Source of the DNA: Pyrenopolyporus hunteri | Lineage: Eukaryota; Ascomycota; Sordariomycetes; Xylariales; Hypoxylaceae | Reading direction: 5' to 3' | DNA length: 64,000 bases | Assembly: GCA_902806595.1 (NCBI GenBank) | Contig: CADCXC010000005.1 | Location: 2,294,001 to 2,358,000 of the forward strand | In this document: one piece after another, positions 1 through 12,092 of the stretch | Layout: each line of letters begins with the position of its first letter | Numbering within the stretch: the first letter of the stretch is position 1 | Notes under the pieces: generated by a model | Database searches by the model: none | Seen by the model: the letters and a program-made list of their open reading frames with translations, nothing else | What the model was told of the DNA's origin: nothing | Program-made: the position numbers and the translations under genes

Positions 1-3000
1 TATTGGAATATCCTACCCAGACCCTGCTCCTGAGCTACATCTTCTACTGTGTAACTTTGGCCCTGGTATCTGGGTCGTCCCTACGTCCTCGTCGCAGCGA
101 AGATATCCTATCACGAGAAAGCCGTTAGTCATGACCAACCATGATTCGAGGAAACATAAGTACACCTACTCCATTGTTGGGATGGGGGCCTCTCTACGGT
201 TTCGTAGGTTTCTTGAAGGAATCTCCCACCATACCCAGGCATATGAGAACTGGTACTTATGATTGAAGGCAGAATGATTCCAAAACTTGCATTTTAGGTC
301 CAATTCTCGGCCCTTCTAGCACTCTATGCTGTCAGAAATATCGAGATCACGCAAATACCTTCCATTTCTAGAAGAGCAGAAGCATTCATTTCATATGGGC
401 ACTTCGTCAAGATGGCAACATCGTCCCTTTCTACTTGTTACACTCATATGTAGTAGACTTTGGATTTCATTGCATAATCATGGCGCCTTGTTTTCTGGGC
501 ACACAGGACATACTACGTACCTACGTATTTGATAATGAGATATGGTGGCAATCGCATGGACGCTTGGCATCTGAAGCTCCATTCAGGTGGGCTTCGAGAA
601 CGATGTTGTTAAGCACACGGCCATGAGGCTCCTGGCAGGGATGGATTTAAGCGGTTTCCACTGCAGAGGCCCTATTTTGCCGGACCCTGCTTGCTTGAGC
701 CGGTGCGCCGGGCCGCTGATATCTTCCGGACCTATAGTCTCTCTCCGGGTGAATTCGAAGTGGCGCGGCGCGTCTAGAAGTTTAATATAAAAGCCTGAAA
801 CCCTTCCTCAAGAAACCGCGCATTAAACGGACCGAGTCGACTTCACGCGAACTGGATCCTGCAACGTAATTACGATTTTTTTCGACGCGGAGTGTGACTA
901 AGTGCTTAGGAATGCGAGGTCTATGACGACGGCGATCCCTTATTACGGCATCCTGAAGAGTATTGAGGAAGAGGCGAACTGTTAATTCGAAGCGACCGGC
1001 AGCTTGGGGCGTAGGATCGTTTAACTGTCGAGATTTTATGACCCATCGGATCCGGTGGGTTACACGGAATCGAGCAGCGTATTCCGCTTTGGGGCCCGCA
1101 GAATCGATTCGGAATCGAGATTTTTACGGAAATTTGTCATACTACAATACTACATGATTGTTCCACGCTCCAGCGCTATTCCTCATCGAACTCTTCGCGC
1201 TCTGATATCTAGCATGGAGCTTGAAACCGACATCAGCCTTCCTAGGTTAAACGTTAGCAGAACGATACCCCGTCCACCGGAGCGATCAACTACGTACTTA
1301 ACGTATCATACCTGAATCCTAGTCTAAGGGTCATTGTCATTTGGGAGCTGGGGTCCGTTATTCCTCGCTGGGTCCCAGGTGCTTGAAAGCTGGTGAGTCT
1401 TGAACGCAAGACTAGGCGGTTTAGAGACATTCCCCGTTACTCAGGACACGGACGACCTGACGGCACGCCCCTAATTCGTATCAATATACTTGAGATCGAC
1501 CTCGGTTAGCCTCTCTCAAGTGCCACGGACGATGTTCCGTTTTCTGCAAAGGCAACAAGGCAAACCCGCTAGTATCCTCATGGCCCGGTGAGTCTAACTT
1601 ATCGAATTGCTAATGGACATACGGAGTACCTACCTGGGTAGGTAGGTAGGTAGGTAGTTCGCTCTCACTATGTTAGTAGAGGGACACATGGTAACCCTTC
1701 TTCTAATGTTCTTGAATTGCTTAACACTCACAACGATAAAGGCTATAGGTTATATAGGATTAGGTCAAGTATTTGTTGTGCTTTTATACTCGGATGTTTC
1801 GCGCAATGGCCTGGCCTAAATTATTAACCATATACGATAATCTCATCCTCGAAGAGCTATCAAGTACACCCTGCTTTTTTCTGCGGGTCGTCGGCCATAT
1901 TTCCGAAATAATTTTACTGGAGTGATGACCTCCAGGGCTGACTATTTGTAGTGCCAATGGATGATTTGGGTGGGTGAATCAATAATCTTCATCTCTACTT
2001 TCTAACATATCCGCAATAAATTAAAACCTATTCTTTAGATCAGAGATAGCTGTAGATGGGAACTAAATGAATAACCGCTGTCAGAACCTGGGCCTAGATG
2101 TTAGCTAACTTATCATCGCGACTCCTACGAGAGAAAGGGGGTTGTTGAAATAAGCTGACACATATATGCCAACTAGATAATTCGATTCTCGTCATTCTAT
2201 GCTGTATCGCTTAAGCCGTGAATGACCATTCTCATATCCTATAGTAGGCAATACTTCCCTTATAGCTGAGCATATAATTAACCACTCTACCCCTTAATTT
2301 ACAGCTAAAGTAGCCTCTAAGTAAAACCAACACCTAATCCACCAGACAGAACAATCACCTCAGAGTCAAATACAAGTCCAACCAGCTACACCGATTCACC
2401 AGAGATACCCAAAAACACAACCGTAAGCCTATCTCCACGTATCTGCCGCATTCAGGAGACCAGCTCGTGACTCGCGCCACTATCCGGCGTCTCTCCCGCC
2501 CCATTTCCTAGCCCTATGGTCTTAAAGAACGCGATCCATTCGTATTATGCCCGTCCCGGTTCGCTTTCATATAGAGCAGATCCGACGAGATCCCGAAGGC
2601 ATCGCCGAAGACTTCTAGCGGTTCGTGTAGAACTTCCCGCAACGCGAATCTGCCGGGTATAGCGGCGGCAGCCGTAGTTATACGGCCCTAGACCGGAAGA
2701 TGGCTTTTGGAAGCTACGTGCGAAGGTAGTCTTAGGGATTAACCTGGTTCCTAAGGTCTTATAGTCAGTGTAGGTAGGTAGGTAGGTAGGTAGCCTCGTT
2801 ATATCGCTGTTAGGACGTATAACTCTAAACCTACCGTCGGTTAGACTCAAGCTTTACCCTTTACTGGATAGTCCTGAAATCCAATATCGTTTTCTAACCG
2901 TGGCAGTACGGCCCTTAATAACGAGAGATAACTCTATTTTCTTAATATAGTGGCGCAGAGCACTATTCCATCTACACGTACGTGTTCTAGACGACCTATA

Positions 3001-3378
3001 TATACCTATAGTAACAGTATCAGCGTAGCTTAACTAACTCAGCACACCTTGGTAATCCACGGGTTGCGCCGCTCCGGATTCGAGAAGTAGATTTTATTGA
3101 GCATATCGTACCGATACACTATAGATAAGCTTCTTTCTAATTCAAAGAGTACTTTTGGGATAACTGGGTCGGCGAGGGACGCGGAGAACTCATAGTCCGA
3201 TCATTCGTCCACCTACACCCGATCGATGAGAGCCACATGGAAGCCCATCTCGGGGCTATAGTGCTAACTCATTTTCTTTTGAATAAAACTTCGTTCAATA
3301 GGGCGGCCCCCTAGGACACTATTCCTTTGACAAATAACCTCGCACCAATCTGTAAACTCCGCGTAGCCCTTTGGTCGT
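1..3378. other. Gene-free left end of window
   Basis: I find no convincing gene here. Open frames are short (at most about 100 codons), overlap on both strands and match no family I know. Base composition is ordinary, unlike the AT-rich block further right. A minus-strand stretch of about 50 stop-free codons around 3,060-3,210 could be a worn gene fragment, but I cannot name it. Two GGTA microsatellites, at about 1,627-1,657 and 2,771-2,793, are the only clear structures. Confidence 0.6.
1627..1657. repeat. TACC/GGTA tetranucleotide repeat
   Basis: Two TACC units followed by five GGTA units, so the tract is partly self-complementary. A second pure GGTA run lies at 2,771-2,793. The same motif recurs in almost every intergenic gap of the window. 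Confidence 0.9.
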
Positions 3379-4664
3379 TCATTTCGGCTTTGTGATCTCG
3401 AAAAATTCCTTTACGCCCTGTACCACTACCTCGACGTTCATGTTGACAAGCGGCATTTTATCGTAGCTGTCCTCCTTCATGATAGCAACCAGCGCGAGGT
3501 ATTTATCGACCTCCCGCAGTATGATGGGCTTATTTCCGTCGCTTAGCACCATGCAGCTCTCGGCACATCCTGATGCCACCTGGTCCTCTATTTTCTGGTT
3601 CCAGGGCGGACCCTCCAGAGCCTCGCGGTATTTTTGAGACCGGGGCCAGCTGCCGTATACTTCCGTGACGTCTATTATGACGTCGATATAGTCGGAACAG
3701 ATCTCGTAGCTTGCCATATCTGCGGGCTCACTGTCGGTCGCGATATATATCTTAGACAGCACGTCGAAGAGGTATGCTTTTTCGAAGCGACACGTGCGAC
3801 AAAGGTTGGTAAGCATCGCTTCGAGTATACCCAGCCGAGGAATCAACTTCTGGATGACCTTGCTGAAAGCCTCGAAGATGCTGTGATTATAGATGCTGGT
3901 TAAATGAAAAGTGACGGGAGCGTTCTCGAACCCGTTATCGCAGAGCTCGTCCTGGATCCTAATCGTGATATCCCGTTGGATATCCAACTTGTAGTCGTCG
4001 GATAAACCGTCTACCTTATGAATGAATACTTCAATTTTAATATTCGGATACGTTCGCTGGAGGTTTAATATAGTTACGTTCAAGCGCGCTACGGCCTCTA
4101 GGTAGTCGTCCTGAGCGTCAATGACCCAAATCAAGGCCCCGATCTCGCCAAACATGGCGTCGATGTCAAAGGTTGGATTGTCAAATATGTCGATCTGGCC
4201 TGGGAAATCCCATACTTGGAAGTCCATGAAAGACCTACGAGTATACGTTAGACGGGAAGAATCACGTGTATACTGTCAGGCAAGGGCTTACGGCATAGTG
4301 TCTTTCTGAATGCGCGCCGTCGACTCTAGAAAGAGGGTCTCGCTCGGAGGCAACTTATGGAAAACCACACTAGATATTGACGATTTGCCGCTCCTATGAT
4401 AACAGTCAGCCCGACTGTCCGAGATTCGAAATACAATACCCACCTTCTCTGTCCCATCAAAAGCAACCTTGGTTTCCCTTTCGACGACAGATCCGGGGGC
4501 GGCTCGAGCACCCTCGGTCCGTTCTTCCGCTGTCTTTGGTCCTGTTCATATACACGTGTCAGAGCCTGTCGAGCGGGACTGGATGGACTGGGCTGAGCGC
4601 CGTATGGCTGTTCCCGAGCCTCGTCGGGATCGAAGCTGTCTAGACCACGAAGCCAAGAAGACAT
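3379..4664 (-). CDS. gtr2: Rag-type small GTPase Gtr2 (RagC/D family)
   Basis: Gtr2 pairs with Gtr1 on the vacuole surface (EGO complex) and passes amino-acid signals to TORC1; that role is family knowledge. Three exons fit: 4664-4444, 4393-4292 and 4234-3379, with introns of 50 and 57 nt, giving 392 residues. The P-loop GQRRSGKS spans residues 71-78 and is split by intron 1. The switch II motif WDFPGQ is at 116-121 and HKVD, in the place of the guanine-specificity motif, is at about 180-183. The C-terminal half is the roadblock-like Rag dimerisation region. The start chosen is the ATG at 4664, which leaves a variable N-terminal tail of about 63 residues before the GTPase fold. An in-frame codon further upstream adds residues of no family character. 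Gtr2 rather than Gtr1 is judged from the GQRRSGKSS and FPGQ forms. Confidence 0.93.
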
Positions 4665-7038
4665 AACGGCGAAATGAACAGAGCAAAAGGAAATAAATCG
4701 GGGTATGGAAACGCTTGTCAACAAGGAACATCAGGCCTGGGTACATCAAGGGTCGAGCTGGCTGGAGCGGACATGCCCCTCGGATAGATGGAATATTTTC
4801 CCCCGGTTCATCTCTGCTGGATGATGCGAAGGGGCGGTTATCTCCGATGTATGTCAAATAGTTTCGAGTTGCTAAAACCTCATTGCTCGTGACTCGTCGG
4901 CACATTAGGATTCTTAGGATTCGAGCGGAGGAACCATCTACAAACGAGGGTGCTTAATCCGCCAGGCTGGGTAGATATATGCAAGATCTCAGCGAGCAAA
5001 GGTCGCGGCAAGTGGGTGGCTGCATGCAGGTAAAGTTGACTACCCAGGCTCCAGGGGATATATCAAATCTCATAACGGGAAAAAAAGACGATAGGCCCGG
5101 GAAGTTCAGCTCGATCGAAATAGGGCGTATCGCTCCCGAGAATATGTAAAGGAGCAAGATGATTTCATTGCTGATCTCACCGTGGTACAGGTCAAACAGC
5201 TCGTGGATTCCACCACCCAGGAAGCCCAGATGAATGGTAATCAAGTCATAATAATCTCTCCGTTTGCAAGCTCTGCCCCGTACCGGAAGACTGCCTAACG
5301 ACAATAAAAATAACAATGGTGGTAATATATATGGAACCGGTATGACTACCGCACATCATGATCGTGTGTCAGAGGCGGCACGGTAAGATGGGTTGAAAAG
5401 AGAGAGGGAAAAGAAAAGGCGAGGATAAAGACGACGCAATTGTCTGGTCTGACTGGTACAGGCCTCGGTCGACGGATTGATGACCCTGCCCCCAAAAAGC
5501 GCCGGCGATGGTACGCGGCGGTGTTTTTTTGTGCCACTGGGCAATACCAGCTCAGACCCCAGATCAGGTGGTAATTTAATTCGTAATTCGGAATTCGTAA
5601 GCAAGGAAATAGCTGGGAAGAAGGTCGAGGAAAAAAGTAAAGTCAGTGTCTCACCTCCATGGCGAAGAGGATAGCCAGGAAAAAAAGATCCCGGAAATCT
5701 AGCTGTTACTCTGGGGTAATCAAACGCGCCGCAGGCCCTTATCCTCCCCTCTCCCCCGGCGACATGGACGACAGGTTAGATGGAAGAAGAAAGCGTCCGT
5801 GCAAATGGATAACCCTTTGTCCGGCTTAGAGTTGTACTCTAGCCTATTGGATGAGAAAACTCTGAGTCAGCTTTTCTATACAGCGACGAATAAACGAAGG
5901 TTCGCTTCCATCCGAAGCCAACAGACCGGCACGGGCTGACTCAACCTACCCGTTGCACCACCAATGATGAGCTCTATGCGGTGCTCGCTCTTTGGTGGCT
6001 TGCGATAAATAGCGGCAGAGGAGGACCAGCCAGAGGAGTGCACAGCGCTCGGCAAGGTAATTCAGGTAGAGCGGTAGATATCGGGACCTTCGAATTCAGC
6101 TGGCTCTGGCCTCTTCAACGTCGGCGGGTTTTGCGGTGATACTTCTAATTATGAGGTCAATTGAACTAATTGAATATCGGGTCGCGCCAGATTAACATTA
6201 GGAAACATGCTGCGAGTAACCATGAAAACGGTTCAATTAAAGCGAAAGGAAGCCTCGCCACCTTTAAGATATAAAAAGAAAAGTACCTAATACGGGCGTT
6301 ATTTCACTCGAGTTGAGTGTAATGAATAGCAATGGGAGTGGGATGGAGATGCTGAAGATGAGAGTTGTTGAGGGGGGCGAGGCGCGAAGTCGTCAACAGC
6401 TGGCAGCCCCATTCTAACGGTTATGAGCCGAGTAACTTCTTCATGTGTTCGCAGCTGGCAGATGGAAAAGCCACAATGGGCACATGCACTCCTACGAGTT
6501 TAGGCTAGCAGGCAGGTAGGTACTATGTAGCTCAAGCTCAGTTCATGGATTATAAGACTTGGCTTTTTATGTGGTTCCCAGCTTCTTACGACCCAACACA
6601 TCTTAATAGGTACTCGCTCATAGATTCACGAATCGCCTCTCCTTTCTTATCGTAAATCCACGATGATGTCGTTTTAATTCGGCACCTCTCTGTAGAATTA
6701 TATTTACTATATTATGTACTGTTGACCCACGTATCCGCACATTAAGACTCGTTCCTCGGTAAAATCATACGCTGGTCGTCATCCGTCACGCGAGCATACA
6801 CACATAGCCATGACGCTATAACCCCGTCGAATAGGACGTATGCTTATGCTCCCCAAACTCCAGTGCAGCGCTTTCTTCAAGCGGCGCGATGCAATGTATG
6901 CTGAACCATATCCTTATCGTCCAATCATGCAGCCTGCAACGAAACCGACTCATTTTAGTTACCGTCGCAAAATGCTAAAACTGTATCGATCATAAACATC
7001 GGCTCGTGTCGCAGCGATCCTAATTCGGTCGGTGCACA
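4665..7038. other. Intergenic region between gtr2 and MIF gene
   Basis: The first part, upstream of gtr2, contains the Pmp3-like reading frame described separately. From about 5,700 to 7,038 I see no coding frame, only ordinary intergenic sequence with scattered AT-rich words and a short GGTA motif near 6,510. Confidence 0.55.
4954..5356 (-). pseudogene. Possible Pmp3/UPF0057-like proteolipid gene, frameshifted
   Basis: Pmp3-family proteins are very small two-helix plasma-membrane proteolipids linked to ion homeostasis. On the minus strand an ATG at 5356 begins MCGS, the usual start of one fungal subgroup. One base out of frame with it, a frame from 5316 carries LPV, then C, then 13 residues later LGFLGGGIH. 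This is the same spacing as the C...LGFxPGxxH signature of Pmp3 proteins. A single-base shift near 5317 separates the halves, and the expected Pro before the last Gly is missing. A possible donor (GTGAGA) follows shortly after, so an intron-containing gene is an alternative to a pseudogene. The match is short and rests on recalled family consensus only. Confidence 0.3.
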
Positions 7039-8191
7039 TTATGCCGCCGTCCTCCCGCTAAATAGGCTAAACCGTAGACTTCTACGACGCGGCGCTGTCT
7101 TGATCGGTTTCTGTTCGACCAAGTCGCCTAGCCCGTCATCCTCGGGCGGCGTCGGGGGTACCTCCGGAATGGTCGTGATAGGCGTAGTCTCCTCCGAAGC
7201 GCTCGGGGGCGGTGTGGGAACCCTCGTAAGGTCAGTCATAGACGTGGACTTGAAGCCACCAAAGGACTAAGATAATGTTAGCTACCGGCCCTACGAGCCG
7301 AACTGGGGTCCGCGGCCAAGATAGACGGAAAAAAGGACAATACCTTAACACCAATCCTCCGATTCGACTTGGCACCTTTTCTAGCCTCGGCGGGCTTGTC
7401 ATCGGCCGTGGCATTGTTGGCTTCATTTATCTCGGCGGCCACCGTCTTGCCTCCAACAGCGACATTATCCTCAGGAGTGGCGACGAAGCGCACGTAGCCC
7501 CTTGACGCCATGACTCCTAATGTCTCTTGGATATGCCGTTGAATGAGCGCTGCATTCCTCCTATTTGTGGTAGGCTGAACTAAACTCGGGAGTGCATGGA
7601 TGGTTAAAGTATAAGCCGGATCGAAAGAACCACCAAACATCATACAGCAACCGTGGTTTAGGTTGATGACTATAGAGGACATCGGTCGTTGGTACCTGTT
7701 TGACAGGTGGTACGAGAGATCCGTTATGAAGGAAAACTCATCCTTGATCTAGGATACCGCATCAGTATACCAAGCGATGTAGCGGGGTAACAAACGCTAG
7801 AAAAGAAGAAAGACAGAAAAAGAAAAAAACTAACAATGACGTTTGTCCTCAGATCCGCCATGACGATGGCTTCATTCTGTATGCGAGCCTTCACGGGGTC
7901 TGGATCCCGGTTGGTTGCTGCAAATTCGGTCTCGAAGTAGGCGCTCCTTTTCTTGCTGAGATCCGGGTGCATTTGGGACTTGCGACTGCCCAGGGGATCG
8001 CCTGGTGGAGGACGGTCGATATTACGCATCATCTTATTACCTTCGACTATGTTTGCCTTGTATGACTGCGAAGATTGTCTTTGCCGCTGCGCGGAAGTGT
8101 TATTAGAAATGGCGGAGGAAGAATTGTTGTTGGCCGTGGAGGGCGGACTTATACGAGGTAACCGAGCAGGCAAAGAGTCTGGTCGGGCCAT
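7039..8191 (-). CDS. MIF-domain (tautomerase superfamily) protein
   Basis: Three exons fit: 8191-7835, 7748-7344 and 7266-7039, for 329 residues. Residues about 105-210 align with macrophage migration inhibitory factor: a VMADLRTNVI strand, then IVINLNHGCCMMFGGS and FDPAYTLTIHALPSL, where the family has the MAFGGSxEP segment. The MIF core is embedded between a low-complexity Ser/Asn/Gln-rich N-terminus and a Pro/Thr-rich tail (PTPPPS, PPTPPEDD). In classical MIF the catalytic proline is residue 1 after Met removal. Here the domain is internal, so standard tautomerase chemistry is unlikely; that is inference. Related long MIF-like proteins occur in filamentous ascomycetes, with function unknown to me. 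Intron 1 contains a purine/pyrimidine-rich tract. Confidence 0.85.
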
Positions 8192-10134
8192 TGTTGCACA
8201 GGCTTTAAGTTGATCAATAAGATAGCGTGGGCAGGTCTTGTATTGCCTTTTGCCAAGGGCGGTGCCTTATAGTTGGTGTATCTTGGCTTTTAGTTGCGAT
8301 ATTGGCCCGTCAGCTCCTCGGATGGAATGTCTTGCATTGACCTAGCGCATGTGACTGTTCGTATCGGTTGCTGAGCTGGTGAAGGGCGTGGGGAACGGGC
8401 CCTTCTGAATTTAGTGCCTAAGGGAGATAGATGGGATAGATAGGTAGCAATCTAGAGCTTATCTTCCCCCCTTGTATGGAGGTTCGTATATAGAGTTGGA
8501 GTTCTGTGGTCTAATATGATAAAAACGGAGTAGGCGGCCGCCAGCTAGCTTTAGCTCCTATTTTTATCGTGGGATGGTGGTGTGGTAGGTGCCGGGAGAG
8601 AACCGAGAGAGTTTGGAATTTGGATCAATTTAGAGCTGGATCGGTTGAGTTGGAGATCTAAGTACGTAGTGGCACACTGGGGACTCCGACGGAGTAATAG
8701 TTTATGAATGGGGGGACGATTTAAAACAAAAAAAAAAAAAAACTTAATGTAAAGTTGAGAGTTGTTTACAGGACCGAAAGATTTCAAAAGCTAAGGTATG
8801 TACCAAAAAGTTGCCAATGTTAAGCATGCTGTCGTCAGGGTGCATGAGGCAGGTCCCAGGTGGCGGCGAGTCAAAAGCGTCTCCTTCCTGGAAACCTACT
8901 TGGGGTATTGGCACATGTACTACCTTCTGTATTGTACCTACCTTCAACTTACCTATATCTCCTGCCTACTACCTTAACATACGTATACGCCTACACAGCA
9001 CCTACCTTCCCAAGTAAATGTGGTATTACCTGGTACACGTATTATTTCCAATACGCAGGGCCACTACGTGAAAATCTCCCCTCCTACATCCTCTTTCAAT
9101 ATTACATCCACTTCCAACACTCCTCAATGGGTCCCTACCTCCCTCCCTACCAGGAACGCAAATCTTACTCAGACTAAGATTCCTTACAAACTTCGCCTAC
9201 CTACTTCGGCACCTCATATTATTGCGATGCCTATTTGAGTCTCCTCTATCACACGACTGTAAGACGGCGTACATAGGTAGGCTGGATCTAGGTAGGACAC
9301 GAAATGGCCACAATCGACATCTATGGACGCACAGCATCTTCCGTGCGACCCTACGACCCCTTCTGGTCGCTTGCATCCGACCATATGTCCATGTCAGCAA
9401 TTAGGAAACCAACATGGTGTCCGGCGAATCAGGGAGCTAAGGTAGGTATTCCTTAGTGGAAGCTTGGGGGTCAGCGTTGCCCGTCCAAGTTCGAACGTTC
9501 GAAAGTTCGAATTTTTCTACAAAAGAACGAAGACGGGTAACCTCCCCCGCACGGCGCCGCCACCGATTCCCTTCTGTATATTGAGATGACGATGCCTATC
9601 CACCAAAGTCACATTTTGGCCGTCCAAAGTGGGAGTCCCTTATCGCAAACAAGCCCACCCGCGGGGCCAGAGCCGCAGCTTTCCGCCCTCCTGACGACTA
9701 TCTTAATCTATTTTACCTGCATATCCGAGACCTCTTTTTGTCACCTTACTCAAACGGAAACGACCAAATGTGAATTGAATGTTATGAATTTTATTATGGG
9801 TTACCGAGAACCGAGATATCACACCAATCATCCCGTCCCCTGATATATAAACTGAGGCGACCTAGAACGTCAATACGCAGAGTCCATTCAGATAACATTT
9901 ATTGCGTCGCCACTTATCACCGGCAGCCTATTACGGCTTGTTATACAGATTACCACCGTAACGCGGTTACACCAGTTGTGTTGCAAGCCACCATTCCTGC
10001 GCCCCTTATCTACCTTGTTCTCAGGACCGGACTCCGACATACATGTGTGGCCCCTCGCCATACTGCAGGACACTGACACGCGGCCGCGTGCAGGTTGAGA
10101 ACCACGCTAGGACTATTCGTGGGCTGATGCTATT
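8192..10134. other. Intergenic region without recognised gene
   Basis: It holds a 15-base poly-A run near 8,728-8,742, scattered TACC motifs (about 8,930-9,300) and a TTCGAA palindrome cluster at 9,490-9,511. Open frames are short and resemble no family. A small unrecognised gene cannot be excluded. Confidence 0.55.
9490..9503. repeat. TTCGAA perfect palindrome
   Basis: TTCGAACGTTCGAA is a 14-bp perfect palindrome, followed two bases later by a third TTCGAA copy. It could be a binding site for a dimeric regulator or chance; no gene lies nearby. Confidence 0.6.
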
Positions 10135-10876
10135 CTACGACGACGGCACCGGGCTGCCGGTCTTGTGAGACGGCATAAAACCAATTGACTTCCTCTCCAA
10201 GATTAACTGATAGCCAGCGGCGGTAAAAGCGATTAGCTCCAGAGGAACTAATATGACGGACAAGTATAGAGCCGTCCGGCTTTCGTTGCACAATGTCTCA
10301 AAGTGCGGCTTCGCGCTCATCCTCGCATACCCCCATTGACAGCTCCAGCTCTGTAGAGTATCATTTTTGATCGAGGTGTTAACAGCATAGAAGAAGATCA
10401 TACTGATCATGACAGCTGTAAAGCCGAAGAATGGCGCGGCAAGAGAAAAATATGCGTGGAGCGACGTCCGGTTGCGAAGCTTTGGTGGTTTCTTAGCATG
10501 AGCTCGATGTGTTATCAGATGAGCCTATGGATGAAGTTCTACTTACCATCCTGACTTTGCTGAACAACAGAGATATGATGTTCGCAACGACCACAATTAT
10601 GCTACCAATTACTAAGGCTATCGTGGGTCGCAGGTCGAAATGGTCAGGCCATAACGGTAGGTGGAAGTCACCCGAGAGGTGAGTTGATTTATATACGGCC
10701 AATGTATCGGCCGAAGTTCCAAGGACAGTCAGACCGCAAAGGAGGGCCAATCCACTGAGACCGACGCGAGCGCTGTCGACTAAACGAAGCTTCTTCATAT
10801 GCTTTAGATACGGGATATCATGATGATCATCTTCCGAGTAAGATGTGGATACCGGAGCCTTGTTGTCGGAAGACAT
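10135..10876 (-). CDS. Unknown four-helix membrane protein
   Basis: I do not recognise a family. Two exons fit, 10876-10547 and 10491-10135, joined over a 55-nt intron with donor GTAAGT, giving 228 residues. The start is the ATG before SSDNKAPVS; the longer in-frame extension upstream is Leu/Ser-rich and less likely. Four hydrophobic segments are visible: around residues 40-62 (GLALLCGLTVLG) and 85-107 (IALVIGSIIVVVANIISLLF) in exon 1, then one starting near residue 120 (FFGFTAVMISMIFFYAV) and one near 175 (YLSVILVPLELIAFTAAGY) in exon 2. The layout, with short cytoplasmic tails and a larger loop between helices 3 and 4, recalls fungal tetraspan or MARVEL-like proteins, but no signature residue confirms this. 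Confidence 0.65.
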
Positions 10877-12080
10877 GACGACGAGGGAGAGCGAAAGAGA
10901 GTCGGCGAATGAAGACAAAAAAGCAACAGCCTTGGATAGTAATGCGCTCGAGACCTTCGCGGAACGTCGAAGTAAAATAAAGATCAATATGACGAAGCGA
11001 AACTAAATAAGATAACAGAGATAAAGAAATATGAGACGAAGAAAGGAAATACGTGGCTCACTGATGAGCAACTTCGATGAGATGTCGAGAAGAGACAACC
11101 TACCAAGTTTACGAGAATGCGGAATGCGATGAATATGAATGAATATACGCCGCCGGCTTCTCGACTCTAATCGATGAAGCTATACCGTCTAGATCTAGTC
11201 TCGTGGACCCTTCGAGCGCTTCCGGCATGCGAAATGCTAAGGATAGAACCCTGGATGATACCTTCGTACATATTCAATAATTCAGTTCCTGCGGGCGAGA
11301 TTAATCGTGAAAGGCGATGCGCCCACGCCCACACTAAACGCGTGTGATAGATCCAGGAACGAGGGTGCCCAAGAGCACACTGGGGTTACGGATCGCCGTA
11401 GATTGGCCCAGAGTCCGCGAGAGAGGCCCAAATTTAGACCATAGCGGGCGCTTACAAGGACGGGGAAAGTGGGTGATTTGGTTACCCCTGGAGCCAATCA
11501 GATCCCCGAGCGCCCATGTATGTCACCCTTCGCTACCACCTCCGGGAATAACCCCTTGAGAGGTGGTTCGCAAATCGACGATTACATTGGCTGGATGGGA
11601 TAAACCTTCTCCTAGGTGCTGCGCTTAGGGGCATTTAACCTTTGAAAGTAGGCCTTGGTACAGCCGGCCAGTATAGCTGGTTATCCAGATAGGATGCACG
11701 ACATCAACGATTCGGAGGGGGATTGCCTGCGGGGATAAGGGGCTCGAGATTCCGGAATATTGAAAAGGATCCATATCAAGTAGATTCTGGGTCATCGTCC
11801 GCTTACATTACTATAGAAGCGACGGTAGAACGGCCGCTTAGAAGGGCATTCGGCCGGGGGTTGTTCAGCGGCTTCAGGACGATCCCGGGCGGTTCCTCAC
11901 GTTGGACGATTTATATCCTGCATTTTCTCTGCGAAACGACCTCAATTATTGATTATCTCACTTGCAAGTAGGTAATAAAACATGACGCATGCTGACAACG
12001 CTCTGCAATAGTTTGCGCTACCCAGCGAATAGATTAAATACCGACCCAACCTTAGGTACTTAAACGACTTTTTAAATATG
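10877..12080. other. Left flank of AT-rich block, no gene
   Basis: Ordinary composition up to about 12,030, with no convincing coding frame. The 5' side of the membrane-protein gene (10,877-11,150) is the only part with a clear neighbour. Confidence 0.55.
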
Positions 12081-12092
12081 CCCGAGTTTTAG
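12081..12092 (+). repeat. Left terminal inverted repeat of AT-rich block
   Basis: CCCGAGTTTTAG lies at the point where composition shifts from normal to AT-rich. Its exact reverse complement is at the right edge (28,991-29,002). Its inner eight bases (12,085-12,092) also pair with CTAAAACT at 12,112-12,119, so the end could form a small hairpin. Confidence 0.55.

Noticed and set aside
2545..2850. 101-codon minus-strand frame, Arg/Ser-rich
   Set aside because: Crosses a GGTA microsatellite (read as repeated LPTY), has no recognisable domain and no splice context.
11640..11720. tRNA-like A-box (AGTATAGCTGGTTA)
   Set aside because: No B-box (GGTTCGA type) at the proper distance and no cloverleaf arms could be paired.
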